Below, in pieces: positions 1 through 9,049 of a stretch of DNA of 64,000 nucleotides. Under the pieces are notes generated by a model. That model made no database searches. It saw only the letters and a list, made by a program, of their open reading frames with translations, and was not told the origin of the DNA. Origin of the DNA: Pseudodesulfovibrio tunisiensis. GTDB taxonomy: Bacteria; Desulfobacterota; Desulfovibrionia; Desulfovibrionales; Desulfovibrionaceae. The translations under genes were made by a program, and so were the position numbers. The stretch's first letter is position 1, and each line of letters starts with the position of its first letter. Location of the stretch: contig NZ_CP094380.1 of NCBI RefSeq assembly GCF_022809775.1, positions 558,001 through 622,000 on the forward strand. The letters are read 5' to 3'.

Positions 1-5
1 GTTTC

Positions 6-221
6 ATGGCTCGTATTACTGTTGAAGATTGCCTGGCAAGAATCGGCAACCGCTTTCTCATCACCCAGATGGGCATCAAGCGGGTCAAGCAGTATCGTGA
101 AGGCTACAAGCCCCTGATCGAGACCAAGAACAAGGAAATAGTGAATGCCCTGCGCGAAATTGCCGCAGGCAAGGTCATTCCCGACAGCGATCCCCTGACC
201 GGGGATGATACCCAAGCCTAG
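6..221 (+). CDS. rpoZ: DNA-directed RNA polymerase omega subunit
   Basis: A 71-residue protein beginning [10 protein letters not shown], the usual opening of bacterial omega subunits, followed by the conserved stretch with [12 protein letters not shown]. Omega binds the beta-prime subunit and helps RNA polymerase assemble. It is shorter than E. coli omega (about 91 residues) because the variable C-terminal tail is short. The ribosome binding site lies outside the window, but the start fits the family. It is 17 bases from dnaJ on the same strand and probably co-transcribed with it. Confidence 0.93.
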   Translation: MARITVEDCLARIGNRFLITQMGIKRVKQYREGYKPLIETKNKEIVNALREIAAGKVIPDSDPLTGDDTQA

Positions 222-238
222 CAGAGTCCGTACATCTC

Positions 239-1354
239 ATGTCCAAACGCGATTACTACGAAGTTCTCGGCGTGTCTCAGGACGCGTCCGGGGACGAGAT
301 CAAGTCGGCCTACCGCAAGCTGGCTTTCAAATATCATCCGGACCGAAACCCGGACGATCCCGAGGCCGAAGCCCATTTCAAGGAAGCGGCCGAGGCCTAT
401 GAGGTTCTGCGTGACGCGGAAAAGCGTCAGCGCTACGATCAATTCGGCCACGACGGGGTCAATGGGAATGGGTTCAACGGTTTTTCGAACACCGATGACA
501 TCTTCGGAGCCTTCAGCGACATTTTCGGTGAAGTCTTCGGATTTTCCTCGGCCAGAGGCGGGGCGAATCGCCCCAGACCCGGTGCCGATCTTCGGTACAA
601 CCTTCAGGTGTCTTTCCGTGAGGCTGCCAAGGGAGCGGAAGTCGACATTCAGCTTCCCGTGGAAGATATCTGTCCGGACTGCAACGGATCCGGCGCTGCC
701 GAAGGTTCCACTCCTCAAACCTGTCCGCAGTGCGGCGGCATGGGGAGCGTGCAGCAGTCGCAGGGTTTTTTCCGAATTTCCGTGCCCTGTCCGCATTGTC
801 GAGGAGCAGGGAAGATCATTACCGATCCCTGTTCGTCCTGCCGTGGAACAGGGATTGTTCATCGGGTCAAGGATCTCAAGGTCCGCATTCCCGCAGGCGT
901 GGACAACAATTCCCGTCTGCGACTCAGGGGCGAAGGCGAGCCGGGCTTCAACGGCGGTCCTCCGGGCGATTTGTACGTGGTCATTCAGGTGGAGCCGGAT
1001 GAGGTGTTCGAACGTCAGGGCCAGAATCTGATTCTCCGCCGTGAGGTGTCCTTTGTCGAAGCCACGCTCGGCCACAAGGTCGAAGTGGAGACTCTGGACG
1101 AACCCGTGACTCTCGATGTGCCCAAGGGCACCCAGAGCGGCGAGGTCTTTCGGCTGCGCGGTCTGGGGCTTCCGCATCTCGGCAGTGCCCATCAGGGCGA
1201 CCTGCTGATTGAAGTGCGAGTCAAGACCCCGGTCGGCCTGAACAAGCGTCAGGAAGAACTGCTTCGGGAGTTTGCTGAAATCGAGGAATCCAAACTGTCC
1301 ACCAAGGCCAAGAACTTCTTCAGAAAGGCCAAGGACAAGGTGATGGGGGAATAG
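239..1354 (+). CDS. dnaJ: Chaperone protein DnaJ
   Basis: A 371-residue type I DnaJ that stimulates the DnaK ATPase and binds unfolded protein in the cytoplasm. In order: N-terminal J domain with the HPD motif (YHPDRN, about residues 32-37), a Gly/Phe-rich linker, four CxxCxGxG-type zinc motifs between about residues 140 and 205 ([32 protein letters not shown]), then the C-terminal substrate-binding domains. Length is normal. The frame ends two bases before the moaC start, so rpoZ, dnaJ and moaC probably form one transcript. Confidence 0.97.
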   Translation: MSKRDYYEVLGVSQDASGDEIKSAYRKLAFKYHPDRNPDDPEAEAHFKEAAEAYEVLRDAEKRQRYDQFGHDGVNGNGFNGFSNTDDIFGAFSDIFGEVFGFSSARGGANRPRPGADLRYNLQVSFREAAKGAEVDIQLPVEDICPDCNGSGAAEGSTPQTCPQCGGMGSVQQSQGFFRISVPCPHCRGAGKIITDPCSSCRGTGIVHRVKDLKVRIPAGVDNNSRLRLRGEGEPGFNGGPPGDLYVVIQVEPDEVFERQGQNLILRREVSFVEATLGHKVEVETLDEPVTLDVPKGTQSGEVFRLRGLGLPHLGSAHQGDLLIEVRVKTPVGLNKRQEELLREFAEIEESKLSTKAKNFFRKAKDKVMGE

Positions 1355-1356
1355 GC

Positions 1357-1835
1357 ATGACCGGTTTTTCGCATATGGATTCGGACGGCAACGCCCGAAT
1401 GGTGGATGTTTCCGAAAAAAGGAAACCAAGCGCACTGCCATCGTCAAATGTCTGGTCCGGCTTGCCCCGAAGACCCTTTCCATGCTTCTGGAAAACGCGT
1501 TGCCCAAGGGCGATGTGCTGACCACGGCCAAGATCGCGGGCATTCAGGCGTCCAAACGGACTCATGATCTGATTCCCATGTGCCACCCGTTGCCCATCAC
1601 CTACTCGGATGTGCGTTTTGCCGTGGATGGCGAAGCCTCCACCATTGAAGTGGAAGCCGAAGTCCGCACCACGGCAAAGACCGGTGTGGAAATGGAAGCC
1701 CTGATCGGTGCCCAGGTCGCGGCCGCCACCATCTATGACATGTGCAAGGCCGTGCAAAAGGACATCGTGATCGATGGCTGTCGCCTGATGTTCAAATCCG
1801 GTGGCAAGAGTGGCACATTTCACGCTCCGGCGTAG
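1357..1835 (+). pseudogene. moaC: Cyclic pyranopterin monophosphate synthase MoaC, broken by a one-base deletion in an A run
   Basis: MoaC makes cyclic pyranopterin monophosphate, the first isolated intermediate of molybdenum cofactor synthesis. The ATG at 1357 follows GGGGGA and opens with the classic MoaC start ([19 protein letters not shown]). At the A run 1415-1420 the frame is lost; as written it stops within about 35 codons. The rest, in the frame covering 1482-1835, is a normal MoaC core ([40 protein letters not shown]). Adding one A (six to seven) gives an uninterrupted protein of about 159 residues. Both halves look conserved, so this may be a sequencing or assembly error. The frame that runs in as written ends soon after the run. 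Confidence 0.85.
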
Positions 1836-1943
1836 AAGATGCCTTCGACGTCGCAGGAGGGTGTCCAGCCTTCAGACGACTGAATTTCAGAATCAACCTG
1901 TTTCGGCGAATCAAGAGCGCCCCGGCCTGCCCGAGGCACACAG

Positions 1944-1977
1944 GAAAGAGGCTCTTCCAATCGGAAGAGCCTCTTTC
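1944..1977. terminator. Bidirectional intrinsic terminator between moaC and cysE
   Basis: A perfect 15-bp inverted repeat (arms 1944-1958 and 1963-1977) with a 4-base loop. The arms begin GAAAGAGG and end CCTCTTTC. It lies between the convergent ends of moaC and the serine acetyltransferase gene, so it can serve both. Confidence 0.85.
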
Positions 1978-1982
1978 GTATT

Positions 1983-2903
1983 TCAGATTCCGCCGCCCTG
2001 TTCAAAGGATTGGCGTGTGGCCCGGGATTGCATGACCTGTGCGCCACCGGGAACATCGCGGGTGATCCAGACGTTGCCGCCGATGACCGCGTTCCTGCCG
2101 ATGATTACACGGCCGAGGATGGTGGCCTGCGCATAGATGATCACGTTGTCCTCGACAATGGGGTGCCGTGGCAGGCCTTTTATGAGCCGGTCGCCATCGC
2201 CTTTGGGGAAGCTCTTTGCGCCAAGGGTCACGCCCTGATAGATGCGCACGTTGTCCCCGATGATGCAGGTTTCCCCGATGACTGTGCCAGTGCCGTGGTC
2301 GATGAAGAACCGTTCGCCGATGGTCGCGCCGGGGTGGATGTCTATTCCGGTGTCGGAATGGGCCATCTCGCTGATGATGCGCGGGATGATATCCACTTCG
2401 AGCTTGTAGAGCTCATGCGCGATGCGGTGGTTGGTCAGGGCCCGGATGGACGGATAGCAGAACACGGTTTCGCCGTGCGTCTTGGCCGCCGGGTCGCCGT
2501 CGTAGGCTGCCTCCACGTCCAGAAGCAGGAGCCGCCGAATCTCGGGCAGAGTCTGGATCAGCTTGCGGGCCATGTCCTTTGAACGCTGTTCACAGTCGTG
2601 GCAGCGCTCGCGTCGTTCCTTGTCGCAAACGAAACAGTAGCCCCGGTTGATCTGTTCCGCGAGAAGTCGTTCCACGCGGTCCAGGGTCGAGCCAATGTAG
2701 TAGGGCATGGTGTCCGGAGTCACGTCCGATGGGCCGAAATAGCCCGGAAACAGCACTGATCTGAGGCTTTCCACGATATCGGACAGAATTTCCACGGACG
2801 GCATGGGCGTTTCATCGGCGCATGCCTTGTGTCCGGCCCCGCAGGCGCCGGATTCCACCAGCAGGGCCACAACGTCGGCGAGGCTGTAGTCGCCGTTTGT
2901 CAT
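1983..2903 (-). CDS. cysE: Serine O-acetyltransferase (EpsC/CysE type) with a four-cysteine cluster
   Basis: A 306-residue enzyme that acetylates serine to O-acetylserine, the substrate of CysK next door. The N-terminal half is helical; from about residue 190 it has hexapeptide repeats typical of left-handed beta-helix acyltransferases (HPGATIGERFFIDHGTG, VIGETCIIGDNVRIYQGVTLGA). Unusual for the family as I know it, a CX2C-X7-CX2C cluster (Cys90, 93, 101, 104) lies before the catalytic domain and may bind zinc or an Fe-S cluster. The start has AGGAGCC upstream. It is the last gene of the nifU-nifS-cysK-cysE set, 11 bases after cysK. Confidence 0.93.
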   Translation of the reverse strand: MTNGDYSLADVVALLVESGACGAGHKACADETPMPSVEILSDIVESLRSVLFPGYFGPSDVTPDTMPYYIGSTLDRVERLLAEQINRGYCFVCDKERRERCHDCEQRSKDMARKLIQTLPEIRRLLLLDVEAAYDGDPAAKTHGETVFCYPSIRALTNHRIAHELYKLEVDIIPRIISEMAHSDTGIDIHPGATIGERFFIDHGTGTVIGETCIIGDNVRIYQGVTLGAKSFPKGDGDRLIKGLPRHPIVEDNVIIYAQATILGRVIIGRNAVIGGNVWITRDVPGGAQVMQSRATRQSFEQGGGI

Positions 2904-2914
2904 GTCTGGCTCCT

Positions 2915-3835
2915 TTATTCGAAAAGCGGGGTGCTGAGATAGCGTTCACCCGTGTCGCACACGATGAACACGATCAGCTTGCCCGCGTTTTCCTCTTTTT
3001 CGGCCAGTTTGAGCGCAGCAGCGCAGTTCGCACCCGAGGAGATGCCGCACAGGATGCCTTCCCTTTGAATCAGGAGTTTGGCGGTTTCCATGGCGGTTTC
3101 GTTGTCGATGCGGACAACCTCGTCGAGCACTTCGCGGTCCAGAGTCTCGGGGATGAATCCCGCGCCGATTCCCTGAATCATGTGCGGGCCGGGCTCGCCG
3201 CCGGAAAGCACCGGCGACGCGTCCGGCTCCACTGCCACGATGTGCACGTCGGGCTTGAGTTCCCTGAGCCGTTGTCCTACGCCGGAAATCGTGCCGCCAG
3301 TTCCGACCCCGGCAATGAATACATCCACATTGCCGTCGGTATCGGCCCATATTTCCTCGGCTGTGGTTCTGCGATGCATGGCCGGATTTGCCTGATTCTC
3401 GAACTGCATGGGCATGAACGCATTGTCGAGTTCGGCCACCAGTTCGTGCGCCTTTTCAATGGCACCTTTCATGCCCTTCGATGCCGGAGTGAGCACGAGT
3501 TCCGCGCCAAACCCCTTGAGGAGTTTCCGGCGTTCAAGGCTCATGTTCTCGGGCATGGTCAGGATGAGCCGGAGATTCTTCACCGCACAGATGAATGCCA
3601 GGCCGATGCCGGTATTGCCGCTGGTCGGCTCGACAAGCACCGTGTCCTGATTGATCCTCCGGTCCGCAATGGCGGTTTCGATCATGTTCCTGGCAATGCG
3701 GTCCTTGACCGAGCCGCAGGGATTGTTGAATTCCAGCTTGGCCACCACTGTGGCCGGAAGCCCTTTGGAAAGGGCATTCAGGCGTACAAGAGGCGTGTTC
3801 CCGACGAGTTCGGTCATGTTGTCCGCGATGTGCAT
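2915..3835 (-). CDS. cysK: Cysteine synthase A (O-acetylserine sulfhydrylase)
   Basis: A 306-residue PLP enzyme that joins sulfide to O-acetylserine to give cysteine. Visible hallmarks are the N-terminal GNTPLVRLN, the PLP lysine in CGSVKDRIA, the asparagine loop TSGNTGIGL, the GTGGTISGVG phosphate-binding loop and the C-terminal ISSGANCAAAL. Length is normal. It sits between nifS (4 bases upstream) and cysE (11 bases downstream), so cysteine synthesis is transcribed with the desulfurase that consumes cysteine. Confidence 0.96.
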   Translation of the reverse strand: MHIADNMTELVGNTPLVRLNALSKGLPATVVAKLEFNNPCGSVKDRIARNMIETAIADRRINQDTVLVEPTSGNTGIGLAFICAVKNLRLILTMPENMSLERRKLLKGFGAELVLTPASKGMKGAIEKAHELVAELDNAFMPMQFENQANPAMHRRTTAEEIWADTDGNVDVFIAGVGTGGTISGVGQRLRELKPDVHIVAVEPDASPVLSGGEPGPHMIQGIGAGFIPETLDREVLDEVVRIDNETAMETAKLLIQREGILCGISSGANCAAALKLAEKEENAGKLIVFIVCDTGERYLSTPLFE

Positions 3836-3839
3836 GTGA

Positions 3840-5033
3840 TTACTCCGAAAAGGCTTTTGTGCAGGCCGGTGCCTGCTTTTCAGCGGAGAAGGGCGACAGC
3901 TTGCGAAGGTTGGCTATGATTCCGGGCAGGTTTTCCACCACGAAATCCACTTCCTCCTCGGTGTTGAAGCGGCTCAGGCTGAAGCGGATGGAGCCGTGGG
4001 CGAAGTTGAAGGGTACGCCCATGGCTCGAAGAACATGGGACGGTTCGAGGCTGCCGGAAGTGCAGGCCGAACCCGAACTGGCGCAGATGCCGAGCTGATC
4101 CATCATCAGCAGAATGGCCTCGCCTTCCACATAGCCGAAGGAGAGGTTGCTGGTGTTGGGCAGGCGGTTGTCCCGGTCGCCGTTGAGCTTGACGTCCGGA
4201 ACAGCCTTGAGAAGGCCGTTTTCCAGCTTGTCGCGGAGCGCGCGGACCTGAGTGTCTTCCTCGGCCATGTGCTCGCGCGCCAGATCGCATGCCTTGCCAA
4301 GGGCGATGATTCCCGTAGTGTTTTCCGTGCCTGCGCGGCGGCTGCCTTCCTGGTGTCCGCCGATGAGATAGGGACGGAACGGAATGCGCTTGCGTACGAA
4401 GAGCGCGCCCACGCCCTTGGGGGCATGGAGCTTGTGCCCGGAGAGCGAAAGCATGTCGATCGGCGTTTTCTTCAGGTCGATGGCCACCTTGCCTACGGCC
4501 TGAACCGCATCCGTGTGGAAGAGCACGCCGCGTTCATGGGCCAGTCTGGCTATATCCTCGATGGGATGCAGGTTGCCGGTTTCGTTGTTGGCCCACATCA
4601 CCGAAATGATGGCCGTGTCGTCCCGGATGGCCTGACGCAATTCATCCATGTTCAGACGGCCGTTTTCATCCGTGCCTACGTAGGTTACGGCATAGCCGTC
4701 CTTTTTTTCCAGATATTTGCACAGGCTGAGGATCGCGGGATGCTCCACTCGCGTGGTGATGATGTGGCGCTTGTCCGGCTGTGCCGCCAGTGCCGAACGA
4801 ATGGCGGTATTGTCGGATTCCGTGCCGCAGGCCGTGAAAATGATCTCTTCCGGCGAACAGTTGAGCAGGGCGGCAACGCGTTCGCGAGCCTCCCTGATCT
4901 TCACGCCCACCTGGCCACCGAATTTGTGCATGCTGGACGGATTGCCGTAAAGTTCCGTGAAGTAGGGGCGGATTTCCTCGAAAACAGCGGGGTCCACGCG
5001 AGTCGTGGCATTGTTGTCCATGTAGATGGTCAT
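3840..5033 (-). CDS. nifS: Cysteine desulfurase NifS
   Basis: A 397-residue class V aminotransferase-fold desulfurase that passes cysteine sulfur to the NifU scaffold. It opens IYMDNNATTRVDP, has the PLP lysine in SLSGHKLHAPKG (about residue 200) and the active cysteine in SSGSACTSGSLEPSHVL (about residue 330). The frame is open further upstream, but ATG 5033 is chosen because the family starts there and GAGGGA lies just upstream inside the end of nifU. Only two bases separate the nifU stop and this ATG, consistent with translational coupling. Confidence 0.96.
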   Translation of the reverse strand: MTIYMDNNATTRVDPAVFEEIRPYFTELYGNPSSMHKFGGQVGVKIREARERVAALLNCSPEEIIFTACGTESDNTAIRSALAAQPDKRHIITTRVEHPAILSLCKYLEKKDGYAVTYVGTDENGRLNMDELRQAIRDDTAIISVMWANNETGNLHPIEDIARLAHERGVLFHTDAVQAVGKVAIDLKKTPIDMLSLSGHKLHAPKGVGALFVRKRIPFRPYLIGGHQEGSRRAGTENTTGIIALGKACDLAREHMAEEDTQVRALRDKLENGLLKAVPDVKLNGDRDNRLPNTSNLSFGYVEGEAILLMMDQLGICASSGSACTSGSLEPSHVLRAMGVPFNFAHGSIRFSLSRFNTEEEVDFVVENLPGIIANLRKLSPFSAEKQAPACTKAFSE

Positions 5034-5035
5034 GG

Positions 5036-5893
5036 CTATCCCTCCCTCACGGTTATGGCCGGATCGACCTTTTCCCTGAGCTTGGCTTCGATCACGTTTT
5101 GCAGGGTGAGCTGGCTGGACGGGCAGTTGGAGCACATGCCGAGCAGCTTGACGAAGACGTCGGTGCCGTTGATGTCCGACAGCTGGATGTTGCCGCCGTC
5201 GGCCTGAAGCATGGGACGGATTTCCTCGTCGATGACCTTTTCGATGAGATGCATGCGCTGAAGATTGGTGAGTCCCTGAGCCGGGAATTCCGGAGCGCTC
5301 GGTGTTTCGCATGTCGCAACCTCGCCTCGGGCCTCGGCCAGCAGGCGTTCGATGTCCTCGACGCACTTGCCGCATCCGCCGCCAGCCTTGGTGAAGTTGG
5401 TCACGTCCTCGACGGTCCTGAGATTGTTTTCCTTGATGGCGGCCAGTATCTCTTCGTCGTATACGCCGAAGCATTCGCAGATGAGCTGACCTTCGTGGTG
5501 GGATTCCTCGGCCTTGGAGGGCGCTTCGCCCCGGTAGTTTCTTATGGCCTGTTCCAGGGCTTCGTGTCCCATGACCGAGCAATGCATTTTCTGGCGGGGA
5601 AGCCCGCCGAGATATTCGGCAATGTCCTTGTTTGAGACGTTTTCCGCCTCGGCCACGGTCCTGCCGATGATGAGTTCTGTCAGGGCCGAGCTGGACGCAA
5701 TGGCGCTGGCGCAGCCAAAGGTCTGAAACTTCGCGTCGGTGATGACTTCGTTCTCATCCACCTTGAGATAGAGGGTCAGGGCGTCGCCGCAGGCAAGGGA
5801 CCCCACTTCGCCGATGCCATCGGCATCCTCGATGGTTCCCACATTGCGCGGATTCAGGAAATGGTCTTTGACCTTGTCCGTATATTCCCACAT
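5036..5893 (-). CDS. nifU: Fe-S cluster assembly scaffold NifU (three-domain)
   Basis: A 285-residue full-length NifU. The N-terminal IscU-like domain carries scaffold cysteines (SLACGDAL, FGCASAIA, MHCSVMGHEAL). The central Bfd-like [2Fe-2S] domain has CECFGVYDEEI and GGGCGKC. The C-terminal Nfu domain has the GMCSNCPSS motif. It builds clusters with sulfur from NifS, encoded immediately downstream. No nitrogenase genes are visible, so the pair is probably the housekeeping Fe-S system, as in other sulfate reducers. It is the first gene of the operon. A possible -10 (TATGAT on the minus strand, 5968-5973) has no convincing -35. Confidence 0.96.
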   Translation of the reverse strand: MWEYTDKVKDHFLNPRNVGTIEDADGIGEVGSLACGDALTLYLKVDENEVITDAKFQTFGCASAIASSSALTELIIGRTVAEAENVSNKDIAEYLGGLPRQKMHCSVMGHEALEQAIRNYRGEAPSKAEESHHEGQLICECFGVYDEEILAAIKENNLRTVEDVTNFTKAGGGCGKCVEDIERLLAEARGEVATCETPSAPEFPAQGLTNLQRMHLIEKVIDEEIRPMLQADGGNIQLSDINGTDVFVKLLGMCSNCPSSQLTLQNVIEAKLREKVDPAITVREG

Positions 5894-6021
5894 GGCATTT
5901 CTCCGAACTTTTTGGTATTGTTGTGGTTTTATGTCTGTCTTTACTGGCTGCGCGCGCCGTTTGGACGATCATACCACAGAATACTAAGTACGGGGAACTG
6001 CCCTGTCCAGCCGTTGAAGGC

Positions 6022-6056
6022 AAAAAATCCGATTATTTTTGTCGGATTTATTTTTT
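6022..6056 (-). terminator. Intrinsic terminator downstream of the DUF493 gene
   Basis: An 8-bp stem (AAATCCGA at 6025-6032 with TCGGATTT at 6042-6049) with A/T tracts on both sides. On the minus strand the stem is followed by a run of T and lies 16 bases past the DUF493 stop. Confidence 0.75.
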
Positions 6057-6071
6057 CGTGGTTGCGGAGGG

Positions 6072-6329
6072 TTAGAGAGAGATGATTCCCTTGATCATGG
6101 CAGCCTTGGTGTAGACGGACATGACCTCGGTGCTGGAGCACATGGTCGATTCCATGGTGATGCTGGTGTACTTGCCGGTTCTGGATGTCCTGGTGCTCAT
6201 TTCGAATTCCGAAAACAGTTCGTTGAACTGGTCGAACCGATGGGCGGGCACGATGAACTTGAAGGTATATGGACAGGGCCAATCATGGTGCTCGTCAAGA
6301 ATTTGCTGGAATTGTTCGTGTTTTTCCAT
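6072..6329 (-). CDS. DUF493 (YbeD-like) small protein
   Basis: An 85-residue protein with the DUF493/YbeD pattern: a central PYTFKFIVPA strand, then SRTGKYTSITMESTM and a C-terminal segment ending IKGIISL. The E. coli member YbeD is a small ferredoxin-like-fold protein without an established reaction. It has its own promoter (6379-6406) and terminator (6022-6056), so it is a single-gene unit upstream of the nifU operon. Functional link to that operon is unproven. Confidence 0.85.
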   Translation of the reverse strand: MEKHEQFQQILDEHHDWPCPYTFKFIVPAHRFDQFNELFSEFEMSTRTSRTGKYTSITMESTMCSSTEVMSVYTKAAMIKGIISL

Positions 6330-6378
6330 ATATATTCCTCTGTTGGGGTGAGCTCTGGCGAAAAGTGCCGGGAATGGA

Positions 6379-6406
6379 ACTATAGTAATGCCTCCCGGGT
6401 TGTCAA
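6379..6406 (-). promoter_or_regulatory. Sigma-70-type promoter for the DUF493 gene
   Basis: On the minus strand TTGACA (6401-6406), a 16-bp spacer and TATAGT (6379-6384), about 50 bases upstream of the DUF493 start. Confidence 0.7.
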
Positions 6407-6519
6407 ATGCCCAAGTCGGCTTTCCTCGGCATCCTCAAATGATCGTTGCAAACTATAACAGCAAAATATGCCTGATTTGGTATTGTTTTCTGGAAAAGCA
6501 AAGGCGCAATGACGAGATT

Positions 6520-8652
6520 ATGCTGAAAAAAATAGACGTGTTGGCCGTTGATGACGAGAGGATCAACCTTCGGCTCATCGAAGGCATTCTCAAGGGACAC
6601 GACGTGAATCCGGTTGTGGCTGGGTCCGGAAAGGAAGCGCTGGACCTTGTTCGCGACCATGATTTTGCCGTGGCCCTTCTTGACGTGATGATGCCGGGCA
6701 TGGACGGCTTCGAACTGGCGGAACGCCTGCGTGACAATGAGGCTACCCGCAATCTGCCCATCATTTTCATCACCGCCATAAGCAAGGAGCAGAAACACGT
6801 TTTTCGAGGATATGAACTTGGCGCCGTGGACTATCTGTTCAAGCCGGTCGAGCCGGAAATCCTGCTGAGCAAGGTCAGCATTTTCGCGGAACTGCATCGG
6901 AAGACACGCAATCTCGAGGAGGCCAAGCGGAATCTGGAGGAGATCGTGACGCAACTCGAGGATTCCCAGCAGGCGCTTCGCAAGTCCGAGAAACGCTATC
7001 GCATCATTGCGGATTACAACTATGACTGGGAAAACTGGCTGGCCCCGGATGGCAGCCCCATCTACGTGAGTCCGGCCAGTGAGCGCATCTGCGGCTATCC
7101 TCCCGAACGCTTCGAGAATGATCCGGAGCTGTTCGAGCGGCTTCTGCACCCTGATGACCGTTCGGCCTGGCATTCCTTCATGCGCAATTCCAACAGCAGC
7201 GATACCGATTTCGTGGATTTGCGGATTTATCACAGGGATACCCGGCTCAGGTGGGTTTCGCTCGTGAAGCGTGAAGTGCTGGATGAAGCCGGGGTGTCGC
7301 TCGGTGTGCGGACCAGCCTCAGGGACATCACCAACAGAAAGTTGCTTGAACAGCAGGTCAGGCATCACGCCCTGCATGATCCGCTGACCGGTCTGGCTAA
7401 CCGGATTCTGTTTCTCGACCATCTTTCCATGGCGCTGAAACGCACGGGCTCGGCAAGCGGGTATGTCGGCGTCCTGTTCATCGATCTGGATCGGTTCAAG
7501 CATGTGAACGACCATTACGGGCATGTGGTCGGGGACAAGATTCTCGTGGCCATGGCTGTTCGGCTCAAGCAGAACCTTCGCAGCACGGATACGGTCGGCC
7601 GCATCGGCGGGGACGAATTCGTGGTACTCATCGAGGAAGTGCGGACCAAGACGGAACTTAACGCGCTTGTTCGCGATGTCCACGATTCCCTTTCAGAGCC
7701 TCTGGTGGTGGATGGCGAGGAATTTCGCATCACCGCCAGCATGGGGCTTGTGGCCGACAAGGGGAGCGGCGAGGCGGATGCTCTGGTCCGCAACGCGGAA
7801 CTCGCCATGCTCAAGGCCAAGGATCAGGGCAAGAATCGGGTTGTGACATACGCTCCGCGCATGCGCGAAGGCGAGGTGAACGTTCTGGTCATGGAAAGCG
7901 AGATTCTGAAGGCGCTGCAGCAGAATCAGTTCGAGCTGTACTATCAGCCCATAGTCACGCTGGCCACTGGCGCATTGAGCGGATTTGAGGCGCTCATTCG
8001 CTGGAATCATCCGCAACGCGGCATTGTCAGTCCCGGCGAATTCATTCCCGTGGCCGAGGAAAGCGGATTGATCGTGGACATGGGAAGATGGGTGGTCCGT
8101 CAGGCATGCGTCACCTTGCGGAAGTGGCGGAATCAATTCCCGCAGGCCAGAGACTTGACCTTGGCCGTAAACATTTCGGCCAAGCAGTTTGCGGAGCCGG
8201 GATTGGTGCGCGATGTGTCGGACGTCATAACTCACAGCGGCGTGCCTGCGGCATTTTTCAAGCTGGAGATCACGGAATCGGTCATCATGCAGGAGGCATC
8301 GGAATCCGTTGCGCGTCTCAACGCATTCAAGGAACTGGGGGTTGCCCTGTCCATTGATGATTTCGGAACCGGGTACTCCTCGTTGAGCTATCTGCAGAAA
8401 TTCCCGTTGGACCAGCTCAAGGTGGACTTGAGCTTCGTGCAGCGGCTGGAATCCTCGCAGGCGGACATAGAGATCGTGCGGGCCATGGTGAACATGGCAC
8501 ACAGCCTGCGGCTCAGGGTCGTGGCCGAGGGCATCGAGAACGAACAGCAGCGGGGCTTGCTTTATTCCTTGCAATGCGATTACGGTCAGGGGTACCTGTT
8601 CTCCAGGCCGTTGCCGGAAAAGGATGCCGAGGAACTGATCGGCAAGTCCTGA
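6520..8652 (+). CDS. Receiver-PAS-GGDEF-EAL c-di-GMP turnover protein
   Basis: A cytoplasmic protein of 710 residues from ATG 6520. A receiver domain comes first (acidic pair D11-D12, phospho-acceptor D55 in LLDVMMPGMDG, lysine in LFKPVEP), then a coiled linker, a PAS domain (about residues 165-290), a GGDEF domain with intact RIGGDEFVVL and an EAL domain with GFEALIRWNH, NISAKQF, DDFGTGYSS and VAEGIE. An RxxD inhibitory site lies five residues before GGDEF, so the cyclase is probably product-inhibited. Both catalytic motifs look intact, so synthesis and hydrolysis of c-di-GMP are both possible. The frame is open further upstream, but the receiver family begins at this Met. No kinase gene is adjacent. 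Confidence 0.93.
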   Translation: MLKKIDVLAVDDERINLRLIEGILKGHDVNPVVAGSGKEALDLVRDHDFAVALLDVMMPGMDGFELAERLRDNEATRNLPIIFITAISKEQKHVFRGYELGAVDYLFKPVEPEILLSKVSIFAELHRKTRNLEEAKRNLEEIVTQLEDSQQALRKSEKRYRIIADYNYDWENWLAPDGSPIYVSPASERICGYPPERFENDPELFERLLHPDDRSAWHSFMRNSNSSDTDFVDLRIYHRDTRLRWVSLVKREVLDEAGVSLGVRTSLRDITNRKLLEQQVRHHALHDPLTGLANRILFLDHLSMALKRTGSASGYVGVLFIDLDRFKHVNDHYGHVVGDKILVAMAVRLKQNLRSTDTVGRIGGDEFVVLIEEVRTKTELNALVRDVHDSLSEPLVVDGEEFRITASMGLVADKGSGEADALVRNAELAMLKAKDQGKNRVVTYAPRMREGEVNVLVMESEILKALQQNQFELYYQPIVTLATGALSGFEALIRWNHPQRGIVSPGEFIPVAEESGLIVDMGRWVVRQACVTLRKWRNQFPQARDLTLAVNISAKQFAEPGLVRDVSDVITHSGVPAAFFKLEITESVIMQEASESVARLNAFKELGVALSIDDFGTGYSSLSYLQKFPLDQLKVDLSFVQRLESSQADIEIVRAMVNMAHSLRLRVVAEGIENEQQRGLLYSLQCDYGQGYLFSRPLPEKDAEELIGKS

Positions 8653-8695
8653 ATTCCGCTTGTCATTTCATCTGCAAACGAACGGAGCCTTCTCC

Positions 8696-8878
8696 ATGAA
8701 TCTCAGCGCCCCCAATCTGCTAACCTGGGTCGTCGGCGTCCTGCTCGGCGCTCTGGGCATCTGCATTCATCTGGACGTCATGTCCGTCCCTGCGCTTGAG
8801 GACCTCGTCACTCCCTTCTGGCTCGTTTCCGCCGGTTTCGTGGTCCTGGCCGTTTCCAGCATTTTCCGAAGGCTGTAA
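8696..8878 (+). CDS. Small two-helix membrane protein
   Basis: A 60-residue protein with two hydrophobic segments (LLTWVVGVLLGALGICI and FWLVSAGFVVLAVSSIF) and a basic C-terminus (FRRL). The ATG follows GGAGCC. I do not recognise a family. A terminator follows at once (8905-8939), which supports a real short gene. It may be co-transcribed with the upstream GGDEF-EAL gene, 43 bases away. Confidence 0.6.
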   Translation: MNLSAPNLLTWVVGVLLGALGICIHLDVMSVPALEDLVTPFWLVSAGFVVLAVSSIFRRL

Positions 8879-8904
8879 GCCGAATGCGTTTTTCGGTTTT
8901 TCAG

Positions 8905-8939
8905 GTCCCCTGTTCCGGTTTTCGGCAGGGGACTTTTTT
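8905..8939 (+). terminator. Intrinsic terminator after the small membrane protein gene
   Basis: An 8-bp stem GTCCCCTG (8905-8912) / CAGGGGAC (8926-8933) followed by six T. Confidence 0.85.
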
Positions 8940-9049
8940 CGTTTCCCGGGAATATTGTTGCCGTTTTTGGAGATGATGTGGTAACCCGATACCTACTGCC
9001 CGAAGAAAGGTGTCTTTTTGTTCGGGGAACGCAAGGAGGGAATTTTGCA

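Noticed and set aside
1411..1425. Programmed -1 frameshift at the moaC A run (A AAA AAG-like heptamer)
   Set aside because: The heptamer letters are present but out of register with the zero frame, and no downstream structure is obvious; missing-A error is simpler.
3840..5582. A 580-residue NifS with a long N-terminal extension
   Set aside because: The extension lies in the nifU coding region in another frame; NifS starts at 5033 with its own ribosome binding site.
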